Positions 11,237 through 23,300 are shown, counted from the stretch's first letter. The stretch is DNA of 64,000 nt from Istiophorus platypterus (GCA_016859345.1 CM029115.1:9401001-9465000); one strand, 5' to 3'. Translations and numbers: made by a program. Notes: generated from the letters alone by a model not told the origin.

Positions 11237-11509
11237 TGTTTTACCGATATTATTACTTGATTATATTATTGTTCTTTCATTTATAATATTTTGTGCAGTT
11301 TTTTCGTGAGAGAAAAAAAAAACGTATGGATAATTACGCTTTAAAATTGCAGAATTAGAGTAGTTGTAAGTTTTAGAACATGTTGGTGTTTTTTTTTTTT
11401 CCTTTATACGCTTATTTCGGCGTCGTCTTTTCTCATCTTTCTCAGCATTTTCGCGTTGGCTATTTCCACATCATTTCAAACAAAACAAAAACACACACAC
11501 ACACAGCGA

Positions 11510-11715
11510 TGGAAGGTGGTTGCTGCAGAAAATATCCGGAAGAGCGGCCGATGGGCGTGCGGACGTGGGGATCCGTAGAAAATGGGACATCTAGGTCCTA
11601 TACCTGAATACGTGGAGCGCGCCCATCGCTTCCCGAGCGCCTCTTTGTTCTGATCAGTGCGGGTGAGAAGAGGGGCGGGGGCGCGCGTCGAGTCTGGGCT
11701 CCAGGCGCATTGTTT
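11510..11715 (+). promoter_or_regulatory. mn1: CpG-dense patch in the mn1 intron, possible alternative promoter
   Basis: This roughly 200-bp stretch is clearly GC- and CpG-richer than the AT-rich intron on both sides. It includes a GC box (GGGGCGGGG at about 11673) and GCGCGC runs. A donor-like GGGTGAGA lies at about 11661. It could be a second mn1 promoter with a non-coding first exon spliced to exon 2, or an enhancer. There is no transcript evidence. Confidence 0.35.
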
Positions 11716-12852
11716 ACATGAGACTGAGCACAGAGTGTCTGTTAGTAACACCAGCGCTTCTCCATGGAAGGAGCGCTGTAAATGACCGTTTTATAAGATA
11801 AAAACGACCGGTCACCCCGATTATACATTGAATAGAAACATAACAAGCAGTGAAAATGTGAATTTGAGCCAGAACGATCAAAACTATTACTTTCCCTCTC
11901 ATCCTGCTATTTGTTTTCCTCATGACTGGTCTCCATTGGACCTCTCAGCTAATTTAGCAGACAAATGACAAGGTCATTGAACATTGTGTCTTTTTTTGTT
12001 CCCATCATTGCTTCCATTGTCATTTACAAAAGAGGTAACTGCATGCTTCTAATATATAAAAATAAGAAAAATTAAAAAAAAAACAAACAAAAAAAGAAAA
12101 CGGCACACGGGTTTGTTGAAAGAAAAATGTCTGATGCCAGGGAGTGATAAGTAATGTCATTACTTTTGATAATGATTAATGAGTATTCCTCAGTCTTCAG
12201 TTCTGCAGTCAGCCACACTCACTCTGTTGCATTTACTGTTTAAATTCTCTGGGGCTGATGGCACATTAAACATTATAGATGCACAAAACACTCGCTGTTT
12301 AAAAGCAGAAGAGTCTATTTTTGCTCCTTTTTTCCCTTCATGTCTCCTCTCCTCTCCTCTCCTCTTTCAGCCCTCCCTGCATGGACAGGAGACATGCAGC
12401 TCTGGAGCGATCGATAGCTAGTTAGCACAAATCACGGCTCCTGACAGTTTCTCATTTGAGTGCTTCAGACAGCAAAGATGAAAAAAGGGTGGAGGTGTAT
12501 TTGGAAGGGGAGGGGGATTTTGAGATTGAATCTGATTCTTAGGCCACACAGAAGGGAGCAAAATAACATAATAATTTCAGATAAGTCATAGCGCGCAGAG
12601 TAGTTCCATAAGAGCCAACGTCCCACAGGCTTTTCACACTGCAAAAAATATCCACCTCAAACAGTTAGTCTAGTTTTGAGTCCTCAGTCTCCTTAACAAA
12701 AAGAGACTCTGGGGAGATCATGGCAGTGTCACTAATTTGAAACAAATTGGGCCAATACATTAGTACATTAGCATGAACAACATGTAATTTGGTCAAGAAA
12801 TATTCTTAAAAGATGATCATTTCCATTAGGATCAAATAAATGTATATAATTC

Positions 12853-13591
12853 CAGTGACAGTGGAAATAGTTTTTTTTCCCCACTTGGAAGTTGAAATAA
12901 CATTTTACTCATCACCACAAACTGAACTTACCTGTTAAGATATATTTTTTTTACAGTGGAAAATTCTGAACGATTATATACATTTGAAATATAGGCAACA
13001 AATGTGTTTTCTAAGGTGATAGAGGTGATATATTTTTTCTCCTTGGCGAAATTGTTTTCAACCTGTCCAGTAGCAAAAACAACTTTTCTAATTACTATTT
13101 CATTTTCAAATATATTTGCCTTATTTTGTGTTGGTGAATTATGCATAGATTATTTTCGTTTTTCAACAAATTGAACTTTATCAGGTTACAAAATTCAGTA
13201 TTGATTTACAGTAATTTATAAATTGATTTAAACGCAAGTACTTTATTTTAAATACCTATTTAAAACTGAAAATGCAATTGAAAATGCACATAAATAGATT
13301 TTTTCTAAATTATAAGTAGAACTGAGTCCTTTCTCATTTTAATTTACAGACATTGAATTTAGTTTTCAGACATTCACATTTATGGGAGATTATCAGTCTC
13401 CAGTGATAGTTCAGCCTTTGTCCTGAGAACTAATACATAATGTGTATTTGTTTTTCAGTTTTCAGTTTTTAGCCTGTGATTTTTACTCGGTGTTACATAG
13501 GAAGTTAACGTTAACTGCTTGACAGTTGAAAGAGTTGAATCATGGGTGTCCTTTGGGCATGTAGAGGATTTTGCTTCAGATGAGATGATGT
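12853..13591. repeat. 739-bp tandem duplication, copy 1
   Basis: The unit is followed head-to-tail by a second copy with a constant 739-bp offset, and I saw no mismatch wherever I compared them. It begins with CAGTGACAGTG; the same 11 bases open copy 2 (13592) and follow copy 2 (14331). The unit is AT-rich and non-coding. A 72-codon minus-strand frame in it is duplicated only because the DNA is. Confidence 0.95.
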
Positions 13592-14330
13592 CAGTGACAG
13601 TGGAAATAGTTTTTTTTCCCCACTTGGAAGTTGAAATAACATTTTACTCATCACCACAAACTGAACTTACCTGTTAAGATATATTTTTTTTACAGTGGAA
13701 AATTCTGAACGATTATATACATTTGAAATATAGGCAACAAATGTGTTTTCTAAGGTGATAGAGGTGATATATTTTTTCTCCTTGGCGAAATTGTTTTCAA
13801 CCTGTCCAGTAGCAAAAACAACTTTTCTAATTACTATTTCATTTTCAAATATATTTGCCTTATTTTGTGTTGGTGAATTATGCATAGATTATTTTCGTTT
13901 TTCAACAAATTGAACTTTATCAGGTTACAAAATTCAGTATTGATTTACAGTAATTTATAAATTGATTTAAACGCAAGTACTTTATTTTAAATACCTATTT
14001 AAAACTGAAAATGCAATTGAAAATGCACATAAATAGATTTTTTCTAAATTATAAGTAGAACTGAGTCCTTTCTCATTTTAATTTACAGACATTGAATTTA
14101 GTTTTCAGACATTCACATTTATGGGAGATTATCAGTCTCCAGTGATAGTTCAGCCTTTGTCCTGAGAACTAATACATAATGTGTATTTGTTTTTCAGTTT
14201 TCAGTTTTTAGCCTGTGATTTTTACTCGGTGTTACATAGGAAGTTAACGTTAACTGCTTGACAGTTGAAAGAGTTGAATCATGGGTGTCCTTTGGGCATG
14301 TAGAGGATTTTGCTTCAGATGAGATGATGT
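13592..14330. repeat. 739-bp tandem duplication, copy 2
   Basis: Head-to-tail second copy of 12853-13591. Sequence after 14341 diverges, so there are exactly two full units plus the 11-base junction word. Apparent full identity means the event is very recent, gene-converted, or an assembly artefact. Confidence 0.95.
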
Positions 14331-15548
14331 CAGTGACAGTGAAAGACATCAATTTGGTCGTATCAGGTGATTGTTTCTATCGCTCAGCGCAGCTCCGCCA
14401 AAAAACGCTTTGAAACCTCAGAGGGACCACAGATAATTTTTTTGCCAGGTGTGTATGTACTACTAATCTTGCAAAGATACCAATAAGACACAAGATAGAA
14501 ATTCAACAATGTTTTTTGCTAACTTGCTCTGAATGTTTTGAATGTTCAGACAAGTGACCATTAAAAGTTAAACTGCACTTATTTTTGAAGGAGCCGCTCT
14601 CAGAGTACTGTTGTGTGTTCACCCAGTGCCTCCGAGCTCACCCTCTCTGGGGTCCCTGTGTGCCTTTTTTTAAAGTGATGCGTGCTGCAGTAATGGCCCC
14701 CGTTGGACCCTATTTTTGGCCTCCTCCCTCTGTGACAGCATGAAGCTTAAGTTTTTGTCACCAAGACACAGTTATACCTGCCACTGTAAGCTCATAGCTT
14801 GCTGATTCTTGACTGCCATGTGACATCTTCCGCTCCCAAGGAGTTTAGGTGTACATAAGCAACTTTTCTTGTACGGCGTCAGTTATTATTATTTCCCCTT
14901 TTAAAAAAAAAAAAAATTCTTTCTCGCTCTTCCTCTTCCCGTCTCTTCTGTATATCTTAGCCAGAAGCTGACCGTTCATTTGGAAACGCATGCGTGGGCT
15001 TGATAACAGGCAATCAGCAGGCGTAGGAAGTGATTCAGTTATTTTTATTTTTACTTTTCACTGTTTTTTTGCCACATACACTTGAGTGGCATTTTTTTTT
15101 ATCGGTGGAGTTAAAGCACTTCACAGTTGACCCTGTGGAATACTTTCACTCTTCACTCTCAGTAATCAGACCTTAAACAGCTCTAATAATGATCAAAATT
15201 CTGTCGCTCTGACTCTGACAGGTTTGAAAAGAGGGAACCTGTATCTTATCACACTTACTAGAAAGCACTTAAATCCACAGAAAGAGCCATATTGAAATTC
15301 CACCATGGGAAACAGTCTTGTGAGACTACCTGGCTTTGACATTTCAGTACGACAACAGCCCTACAAATCACACCAGTAATTTCTATTTCCTTTTTCTAAA
15401 AAAAGAAAAAAATAATTGGCACGTGCTGGAATGTTTGAAAAAAAGCTTGAGGCCGTCTGTGTTCTTTACCTGTCATTACAAGGTGTTTCATATTGACTTT
15501 TTCAACAACACACATCCACCAAGCCTCTTGCACACTCCTGTACTGCAG

Positions 15549-15563
15549 TAATGATAATCATTA
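15549..15563. promoter_or_regulatory. Palindromic homeodomain-type site
   Basis: TAATGATAATCATTA is a perfect 7+7 palindrome around one A. Another TGATAATCAT follows directly and an ATTAG core lies about 12 bp on. Such clustered TAAT/ATTA cores are typical of homeodomain-bound enhancers, but they also arise by chance in AT-rich DNA. Confidence 0.3.
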
Positions 15564-17175
15564 TGATAATCATAGCAATTAGCCTTGGTAATATTGTTTC
15601 CAAAAGTCATAATTCATCCTCGGGCAACTCCTGTAAGTTGACTTGAAAATTGACGTGTTCATCAGGGCTACAAAGAACAGCCAGTTCAAGTCTGTAAATT
15701 CTGATTTCAGTAACATAAATACACTACTATAATGCCAAAGCAATGTCTTAGAAACTCATGTCGTCCTGAACAAAATCATCCCCAATGTAGACAAAGAAAA
15801 AAGCACTCTTTTTACTGTTATGTTATATTTTTTTCTTCTTGCTTTATGTTTGTGATTGTATGCATCTGTGTGTGTCTGCTGGTGTGCACAGGTTTGTATT
15901 CACTGCAGCTTGATAGTGTGGATTTGTCAGCTGTAGACATAAAGTTTGATTTATTTAGACTCAGGGTGTCAGGCCCGCGGCTTCAGCCCCCCGATCTCAG
16001 GTGTCCCGCTTAGTGGAACATGCTCACTTAATTCTAATGTGTTGAAAATATTTAAGAGTATTTACTTGACTTGTAAATAGTGCTGGTCTAAAACAAGTCT
16101 ATCACGCATTTAAAGTGTTTGGAATATAAGACAGTGTTTGTGATTGCTATTGCATTCGTGTTTGTTTATGTGCTACGTCTGCGTGCATGCATTTGTTCTC
16201 TATGTTCCTGGGCTTTTGCAAGAAATTGAGCACAATGGCCACTCACAGGAAGCCTATTAAAGAAGCGTGCTTGTGACTGATGAAGAGAGAAAAAGATGAA
16301 CAAAGGTGTCAGGCCTTTTTACTTTTGCTGGATTTTCAACTCTTCAAAATAGCAGCTCATCCGGTGTTTTGTTTTCCCTAGGGAAGGGTGTTAGAATAAA
16401 ATAAAACTTGTCTCAACATGTGGTAAATATTCTCCTTGGATCCAGCACAGAATGGAAAGCTGAATTTATCTGGGAGATGCACAGAATGAGCAGTTCCAAA
16501 TCTTCGATAGTGGCTGTATGTGACATGCGTCCAAATGTCCAAAATCTTGTGAGGGCCTACTAGAGCAGTCGAAACAAGAGAGAAGAAAAGGCATACAAAG
16601 CTCCTGAAAGGTGTCTTGGATTCATATATTGCCGTGATACATGTACAGCTTTTAAAAGGTGTGTCTCTGTGTGTGTATTTTCAGGTTTTCAGAGGTACAG
16701 ACGTTGTCATGCTGCCAGCATCGGTTATGTTATTTGCCATACAGGTAGTCGTCAGGCGCCTTTAATTTGTATTGAGGAACTGACAAATGAGTTATGACAC
16801 TGGAGCCTTTTCTCCTGTGAGGCAGAAGTTGAGACTGATAGAGTGAAAAAGAAAGTAAAAGAGATGGAGAGAATAGTTTTTTTCAGAGAACATCAGTAGT
16901 GGCTGTGTAATGGCTACCATTTGCATTTATGGATGAGAAAATAATTGAATTCAAAATATTTTTTCCATCAGTTTCATGTTCCATGACTATTTTTCATTCT
17001 TGTCTGGATGTAGAAGTGTAAGGAACATATTTATCTAGGTAGCTGTATGTCCCTGAATGTGACTATATCCCTCTTTAATAATGTAACTCACAAACATTTA
17101 ACAGCAAAAGACTCAATAGACCATATCAAGTTTAAATGTTATATATTTAATTACTTGGATTAAAATGATCTGTTT

Positions 17176-17203
17176 AATTTTAATTAATTAATTAATTAAT
17201 TTT
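17176..17203. repeat. Short (TTAA)n tract
   Basis: About five tandem TTAA/TAAT units in the mn1 intron, in otherwise ordinary AT-rich sequence. Confidence 0.8.
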
Positions 17204-18933
17204 CACATTTTTACTGTTCCCTGAGCAGAATTCAGAAATTACTCAAACATGATCATTTTTACTCAGAATTAATGTCTCAGTCATGCAGGTTCTCCTAATC
17301 TCAAAATCGCCACTGTTTTCAAGTGTATTTGACCTTTTCCAAAAAGGTGGAAACACAGAAACAAAGTGTGCAGTGCTGTGCTGAAACAAAATAGAGACAG
17401 CAAAGTAGATCAATATGTCACTGACTTGGATGACATGCTGGACAGGTCCTGGACATGGTTGTGAGTTATGAAGGAGGCACTAAATCACTTCCCATGTTCT
17501 GATTTGTGTCTGGTTTCCTAAGCACTTCTTGTGGCCAGAGGGGGGGGGGTGTGTGTGTATTTGTCGTGGGTATGAGTTTTAGGCGATGGGAATGGGTGTG
17601 TTTCTAGAGAAAAGTTAACGAACACTGGGGGCAATGCCTGCCTGGGCAAGTTTTTCTTTTTTTTTTCTCCTCTTTATATTCCAGGCCAGAGAACAGAGAG
17701 GAAATTCAAACCAAAATAACCCCTGTGCCCTTGCCTGAGAAATGTGCCCCCCGCTCTCTCTAGATATGCTCCCTGCACTGAGGAAAAGGTCACAGTACGG
17801 TACTTGGGTGGAGTTGTGGAGGGGATTGCAGGGAGCCTTACATGCCCCCCATTACCCTGGGGCACAGGATACCTGGGCTAATACCTCTGTTATGCCCCTA
17901 TATGCTTCATTAAGACTTTGCTGAACACACCTGTAGTTGAAGGATATTATTTGATTTTGTGGGTGTCTTAATTACCTCTGATCGTTTTTTGGCACCAATC
18001 TGCATGTCCTGTCATTAGTGACACTTTGAGCCGACATCACAGAGAAAACCTTGAGGTGTCATGTTTCAGCCAGACAGAAGCATTTTCTTTAGATCCATAT
18101 CCCCAGACCCTTTCTCGCATCCTTTTTTGAAATCAGACTTTTTCTCTACGGATTGTGACGGGTGTTTTGTGCTGACAAAGACAGAGCCCTCACACAGGGC
18201 CATAGTGGTAGTTGTTATGCTAAAGGAATCTGACCTGATGTCACACACTGTCATAGGAGCTGAGGCCTTTGGGTGGTTTTGTCAGCGAGCAGAGCATTCT
18301 GATTGGGCTGGTTTGTGTTCAGAGAGGATGGGGTCACGCCCTCGGGAGCACAAGGTTAAAGGTGAAGTGTCGTCATGGAAGTATAGAGCTTGGGATAGAA
18401 AGCGCAGGGGCCTGCCGCATGGGATTGTGGGGCCTGGGAAATCAATGTGACGGCTCGGAGGAACTTTCACTAGAAAGAAGCTTTGTAGATTCAGACCTTC
18501 TTGCATGCACTTTATTGTTTTCCTGTGGCATTAAAGAAATGCAATTCATTCAGTTCCTTTTCTGTTTTGCTTATTTTAAAAATACCCATAAGATCTGTGC
18601 CAGCCTCAAAGGTCGTAGTCATTATTTTTAACCATGACAACTCTGTTTTGTCTTTTAATATTAATTGAGAATATAATTGCAGGCTGTAACATGTATTATT
18701 AAATTGCTAGAAGTTACAGTCTCCAAACAGCCATTGTTTACCTCCCTGCATTGCATCGAGTGTGTCGAGTGTGTGTGGTATGACATGTAAACCTGTGTCA
18801 GGCCGTCAGCTCCCAGACACATTGGTGTCAACCAGAGCCGTGCGCTGTGCTCCCTGCCTTCACGGCATTCGAAGCTCTACTCATCTCTGTAAATCGTCTC
18901 TGGCTGTGTCTGTGAGACAACTCGCAAACCTGC

Positions 18934-18934
18934 C

Positions 18935-18973
<39 letters not shown>
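18934..18973. repeat. (GT)n microsatellite
   Basis: About 19 pure GT units in the mn1 intron. Local short frames across it encode only Cys-Val or Thr-His repeats and are not genes. Confidence 0.95.
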
Positions 18974-18975
<2 letters not shown>

Positions 18976-19945
18976 TTTTTGTGTCTTTATGTGTGCGAGC
19001 ATCATCACCAGACACTAAATAATAAAGCATGGCACTTGGGGCGAGAGATATGGCGATATAAGTGAATCGCATTAAATTCAGTATTTACTTAACACATCAC
19101 TGTGGTAATCTTTTCGGGCTGTAATGTGGTTAAGGATATTTAGGTGTATTTGTGGCTCAGCGCAGCTGCTTGTACCATTACTGTTCCCTTTTTATTAGGT
19201 ATTTTCCCCTCGCTTGTTGATGTTAAACACTTGTTCTCCTCAGATGAATAGGCTATTATTGAGATATTACCGTGGATATGAATACAACATTAATCAATGA
19301 AAAGCCATAACAAGATAGATCTTATTGGGAAAAAAAAAGATTTCCCTTCTTGTAAAATGTCATGGTGATTTGGGATTTAGACTTATGTGATGTAGAATTT
19401 CACACTGCCGTTTCCACTTTTGAGCAAATACGCAGCCATGGATTATGCTCACAATTTAAGTGTAGTGTCTTGATTTTTTTCCATAAAAATGACTGAATCC
19501 CCTGAATCCCCTTTGGCTAACCTATAATAGTGGGTAATCCTGTGGTGGTCAAGTGTTTGGAATATTTTACAACTAGTGGATTTTGCATACGCTGTTAATT
19601 GAAAAGTGTTCATAACAAATAGCAATCACCCCACTCAGAAGGACTACAGGGACTTAACTTGAAAGGATGATAGAAAATTAACAACTGAAAAAAAAAACAA
19701 AAAACTTTTCACAGCATTTGTTAATTGTATTTTAGATATGTAAAAAGATTTTTTTAAATCTGTGTTTATACCTGCACATGAATCTTTGGATTATACAAGC
19801 GATACATTTCTAAGTGTGTGATTGTGCAAGAAAAAAGAATTATCGTCTTTGTAATTTTAGCTGCGTATTTTTTTTGTCAGTGTATTTTCCACTCTTGTCC
19901 TGGCATTGAAGCTGAGCGATGTTTCTAGCTGGGATTGTGTGTGTG

Positions 19946-20340
19946 TGCGCGTTTCCTCATGCACGTCCATATGCATGTGGGCCTGTGTGTGCATGTGGAG
20001 CATCAGCTGAGGGCTGGTGTGAGCATGGCAGCGGGCGGGCAGCAGTGGTTGTGTGTGTTTTGTGTTTGCTGTGTGTTTGTCAGTGTGTGTTGTGGTCAGC
20101 AGTAAGGGGCAAGGGGCCCGCTATTCAGGGGGTGTGTGGACTGCGCGTTTCCTCATGCACGTCCATATGCATGTGGGCCTGTGTGTGCATGTGGGCATCA
20201 TCAGCTGGGGTGCTGTGAGCAGGCGCAGAGCGGCAGAGGCGTGTGTGTTTGTGTTGTGTGTTTTTTGTGTGTGTGTCAGTTGTCAGTTGTGTGTCAGCAG
20301 CCAAGCAGCCCAGGCGCTTGCGTGGCAGCAGGGCTGTGGT
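19946..20340. repeat. Imperfect tandem duplication, about 196-bp unit
   Basis: The block TGCGCGTTTCCTCATGCACG and about 35 following bases occur at 19946 and again at 20142. The rest of each unit is alignable but diverged (GTGTGTTTTGTGTTTGCTG against GTGTTGTGTGTTTTTTGTG, with shared GTCAGCAG). This is an older GT-rich minisatellite-like duplication in the intron, clearly different in age from the 739-bp one. Confidence 0.8.
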
Positions 20341-20622
20341 GCCCAGCTAGCATGAGCTGCTGGCGGGTGCTGGAGGGCACTGTGCTGGGAAGAGTGAGTG
20401 CGAGTGGGGTAGGGAGGGGAGGGGTAGGGGGTTATACTGGCAGGGGACGGGGATCCGCCATGCTGAGGTGTATGACTGGACCCTCTGGCAAATGTTAGAT
20501 CTCCTCACTGCCACCACCAACAGTGCTCTAAATCCTAATCCCACCCCCCACCCCAACCCCCTCCCACCACACACACACTCTCAGCCCCCCCTTACACCAT
20601 GTCTCCAGTCCTTGGGAGTGAG

Positions 20623-20651
20623 AAGGAGAGAGAGAGAGAGAGAGAGAGAGT
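20623..20651. repeat. (GA)n microsatellite
   Basis: About 13 GA units in the intron, directly after a C-rich stretch (20538-20600). Together they form a short strand-asymmetric region. Confidence 0.9.
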
Positions 20652-21826
20652 TGCAGAGATACAAACGTAACCGGGAACAACGGGCGGCTTGGCTGTCTGA
20701 CCTTTTACCAAATCCCCCCACTTTTCCATTCCAGTGGTCGCAGCCCAGACAGGCTAGGGGGCAAGCCTGCCTCGCTGCCTGCATGTCTGCCTGCCTGCTT
20801 CTCTTGGTTGTCTTAGCTGCTTGCCCTGGCCTGGACTGGCCTTCTCTTCTCTGGCTGTGTTTTGTTAACACTGTGTCACTGCTGCCTCAGGGTTTGTGAA
20901 AGCAGAGAGGGCGGGAGATGAAAACAGTAAGCAAAGCAAAATACAAACTGTTTAAGTAGCAGAGAAAGATGAGCTGAAAAGGGAAAATAGGGTTGTGGAT
21001 GATACGGAGGTCAGTGCGGTGCTTCTCTTTTTCCCTTAGGTGAGCAGCAGCCAGACTGGAGTGTTTTGATCTGCAGCCTCTGTTTCCAGACCGCGTTGTC
21101 TATCACAGCCTCTCCTGTCTCTGACATATGTAACTCAGCTTGTCAGAGCTGTTTTCTACCTGTCTTTACACTCACACACCTTGTTGTCTCTGCACGCTAA
21201 AGCTCCGTGTCTTTGTGCAGCACTGTTTCAACCATCTGCACAGAACAAGGCAGTGGTGTATTCTGTGGGGTGAGGAGAAGGGAGAATAATCGGACAGATT
21301 TTAGAGAGGGATCTGTAACATCTTCACACACATTTTCTCTGAGCTCTGGGCTTGCTTGGAGGCAATACCCAGAGCATACAATGCAACATTAGTGTCATGA
21401 CACGTAGACCTACCATCACCTCTTTCCTAGTTCCTGTGCATGTCTTTCTCCTGTTGCATTTTGTGTGTCTTCTTCAAAACTTTTTTATTCATCTCTTTCC
21501 ACTTACTCCTCAGTATGATGCAGAGCCTCAGCAGATGTATAGTGTAGCCAAGCACTTCCTGTCCTCGTCAGTCTTCCCCTTGACTAATTTTTCGTTACAC
21601 GGCACAAAGTGATTTTTCTCCATATGTGAAGGATGCATCTCAGGCGTCAGCATTTACTCTTTAACATGACGTATAATCAACCCCTATATGGATTTTCTGG
21701 AAGCATGGTGCAATCATTTAAAATGGGGCTCCACATCTTGGTGACACAGGGCTGATGGACCTTGGAATGGCCATTATACCAGTAAATTGGGTCAAGCAGG
21801 GTTAAAGGCCAGTTTTCCCTGTGTCC

Positions 21827-21850
21827 TTTGACCCTATGACCGGAGGTCAT
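21827..21850. promoter_or_regulatory. Cluster of three nuclear-receptor half-sites
   Basis: TTTGACC, then TATGACC, then GGTCAT. The last two form a perfect everted ATGACC-GGA-GGTCAT with 6-bp arms. It lies about 340 bp before mn1 exon 2. The motif is seen; binding is inferred. Confidence 0.35.
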
Positions 21851-22188
21851 GCAGGAGCGCTCTGGATTTGCACGCCTGACCGAGAGCAAATGAATGCGTG
21901 TATATGTGTGTGTGTGTTTTCACATGTGTATATCAGGTATGAGGAGGTGGAGTGTGAGGAAAAGGAGCTTTGCTTACAGCCTTCTTTTCAGGTTGCAGAG
22001 ATGGGGGGGGGTAGTGATGCATTAATTTCACAGTGCAGATTTTGAGTGGGATGTGAAAATGACACTGGTTTAATTAAAAGTGTGTATTTTAAGTGGTTCA
22101 TCTGTATCAGATAATGCCAGGTGCTTGAAGTTATTTTTCACTTTTTCACAGTCTTAATTAACCTTTTCCTCTCTATGCTTGTCTGCAG

Positions 22189-22403
22189 AATCTGATCTGT
22201 CCCAGAATAAGGCTGGAGCTGGGGCCCCGGGAGCTGGAGGAGGAGGTGGGAGCAGCGGAGGGAACCACCTGCAGTGCCTGTCCGTCCACTGCACAGATGA
22301 GCTGGGGGACAGTAAAGGCAGGGGGGGGCCCGTCTCGTCCTGGCGCTCTCTCCACTCTGATATCTCTAACCGATTTGGGACATTTGTGGCGGCACTGACT
22401 TGA
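22189..22403 (+). CDS. mn1: Mn1 coding exon 2 (C-terminal 70 residues and stop)
   Basis: The exon opens in phase 1 and completes the Glu codon split by the intron, then encodes SDLSQNKAGAG, a Gly/Ser-rich linker, and the conserved tail HLQCLSVHCTDELGD...SSWRSLHSDISNRFGTFVAALT-stop. The tail is nearly identical to human MN1 (HLQCLSVHCTDDVGD...TWRSLHSDISNRFGTFVAALT). In human, truncations that remove this C-terminus cause MN1 C-terminal truncation (MCTT) syndrome, and the tail influences protein stability. The Gly-rich insert (about AGAPGAGGGGGSSGG) is longer than the matching human stretch. The acceptor is preceded by a good pyrimidine run. Confidence 0.97.
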
Positions 22404-22595
22404 AGAAAAAGCAGGCCCAGCAGGAAGAAAGACAGAAGATTACAAAATAAGAAGGGAAGATTAAGAGACAAATAATGATGATGAGGATGGTGATGATAAG
22501 GTGTCGACGAGGCAACTGCAAGCAGCTCTTGCCTGTTCAGGGAGAGAAAGACATTACCCTCATAAATGCAAACATGAACACAGGCAAGCACACAC

Positions 22596-22660
22596 AAACA
22601 TACATACACACGCACGCACACACACACACAACACAACACACACGAATGCACACAAACACA
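22596..22660. repeat. (CA)n tract in the mn1 3'UTR
   Basis: Interrupted CA repeat inside the predicted 3'UTR. CA-rich RNA can bind hnRNP L-type proteins; any role here is inference. Confidence 0.85.
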
Positions 22661-23230
22661 CACATTTGCAAATACCATGCTTTTTCTGATACATGCAGTC
22701 ACACTTTAAGATGCTCTCTCACATACTGCTGGACAATACAGCTTGGGCTCTACTCAACAATGCCCAAATCTGGAAAACCTCAAATCAATATTTTTTTTTT
22801 CTTTAATTTTCTTTGTTGAAGAAAAACAAAGAAATATCAAAGGAGGAGAATACAAAACCAGAACAAGCCGAAGAGGTCTTCAGTTGTCATTGGCTGTGAT
22901 TGTATACCAGTGTTGAATCTTGTGATACGACCATGATCTCATGACTCTCACCTCAGTTTTGGTTACAGCTCTAATGTGTACATTATCCCTCCAAAATGAG
23001 AACCCTCAAAAGAGGCCTACTGGTTCATTAAAAGTGACCTAAGAACCGAGAAGCAGAACCAGAGGAAGACGGGAGGAGGGGTGATTGTGCATGAATGTAA
23101 CCCAACAATTTTTGTGAACATAACTTTTTACCTCTTTGTCAAAGCAAATTTCAACCTTTATCATTTGCAGCCCTTAATCACTTAAGATTTGTTGTAGTCT
23201 ATTCTTTATATTGGCAAGAATATTTTTCAT

Positions 23231-23300
23231 TCTTTCTCTTCTCTTCTCTTCTCTTCTCTTCTCTTCTCTTCTCTTCTCTTCTCTTCTCTTCTCTTCTCTT
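23231..23300. repeat. (CTCTT)n pentanucleotide array in the mn1 3'UTR
   Basis: About 13-14 near-perfect CTCTT units. In the mn1 transcript this would be a pyrimidine-only run of about 70 bases, a potential PTB-type binding platform. The reverse strand reads as an RREEK repeat that is not a gene. Confidence 0.95.

Larger units (their letters stand above)
9881..22188 (+). other. mn1: mn1 intron (12.3 kb, phase 1)
   Basis: The donor GTAATT at 9881 and the acceptor CTTGTCTGCAG ending at 22188 bring the first base of a Glu codon together with AA of exon 2, which restores the MN1 frame exactly. A single intron just before the C-terminal tail matches the two-exon layout of human MN1. No other gene is recognised inside. 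Content includes an AAT/GAT microsatellite, a CpG-dense patch at about 11510-11715, a perfect 739-bp tandem duplication, an imperfect 196-bp duplication, GT and GA repeats, and AT-rich stretches (10580-11100, 15150-15700) that could be conserved enhancers. The pieces listed separately explain only part of it. Confidence 0.93.

Noticed and set aside
12928..13885. Two identical 72-codon minus-strand frames
   Set aside because: Identity is explained by the 739-bp DNA duplication. The sequence is AT-rich with no coding signature.
22154..22702. 182-codon minus-strand frame over mn1 exon 2 and the CA tract
   Set aside because: Antisense of the conserved exon and of a CA repeat.
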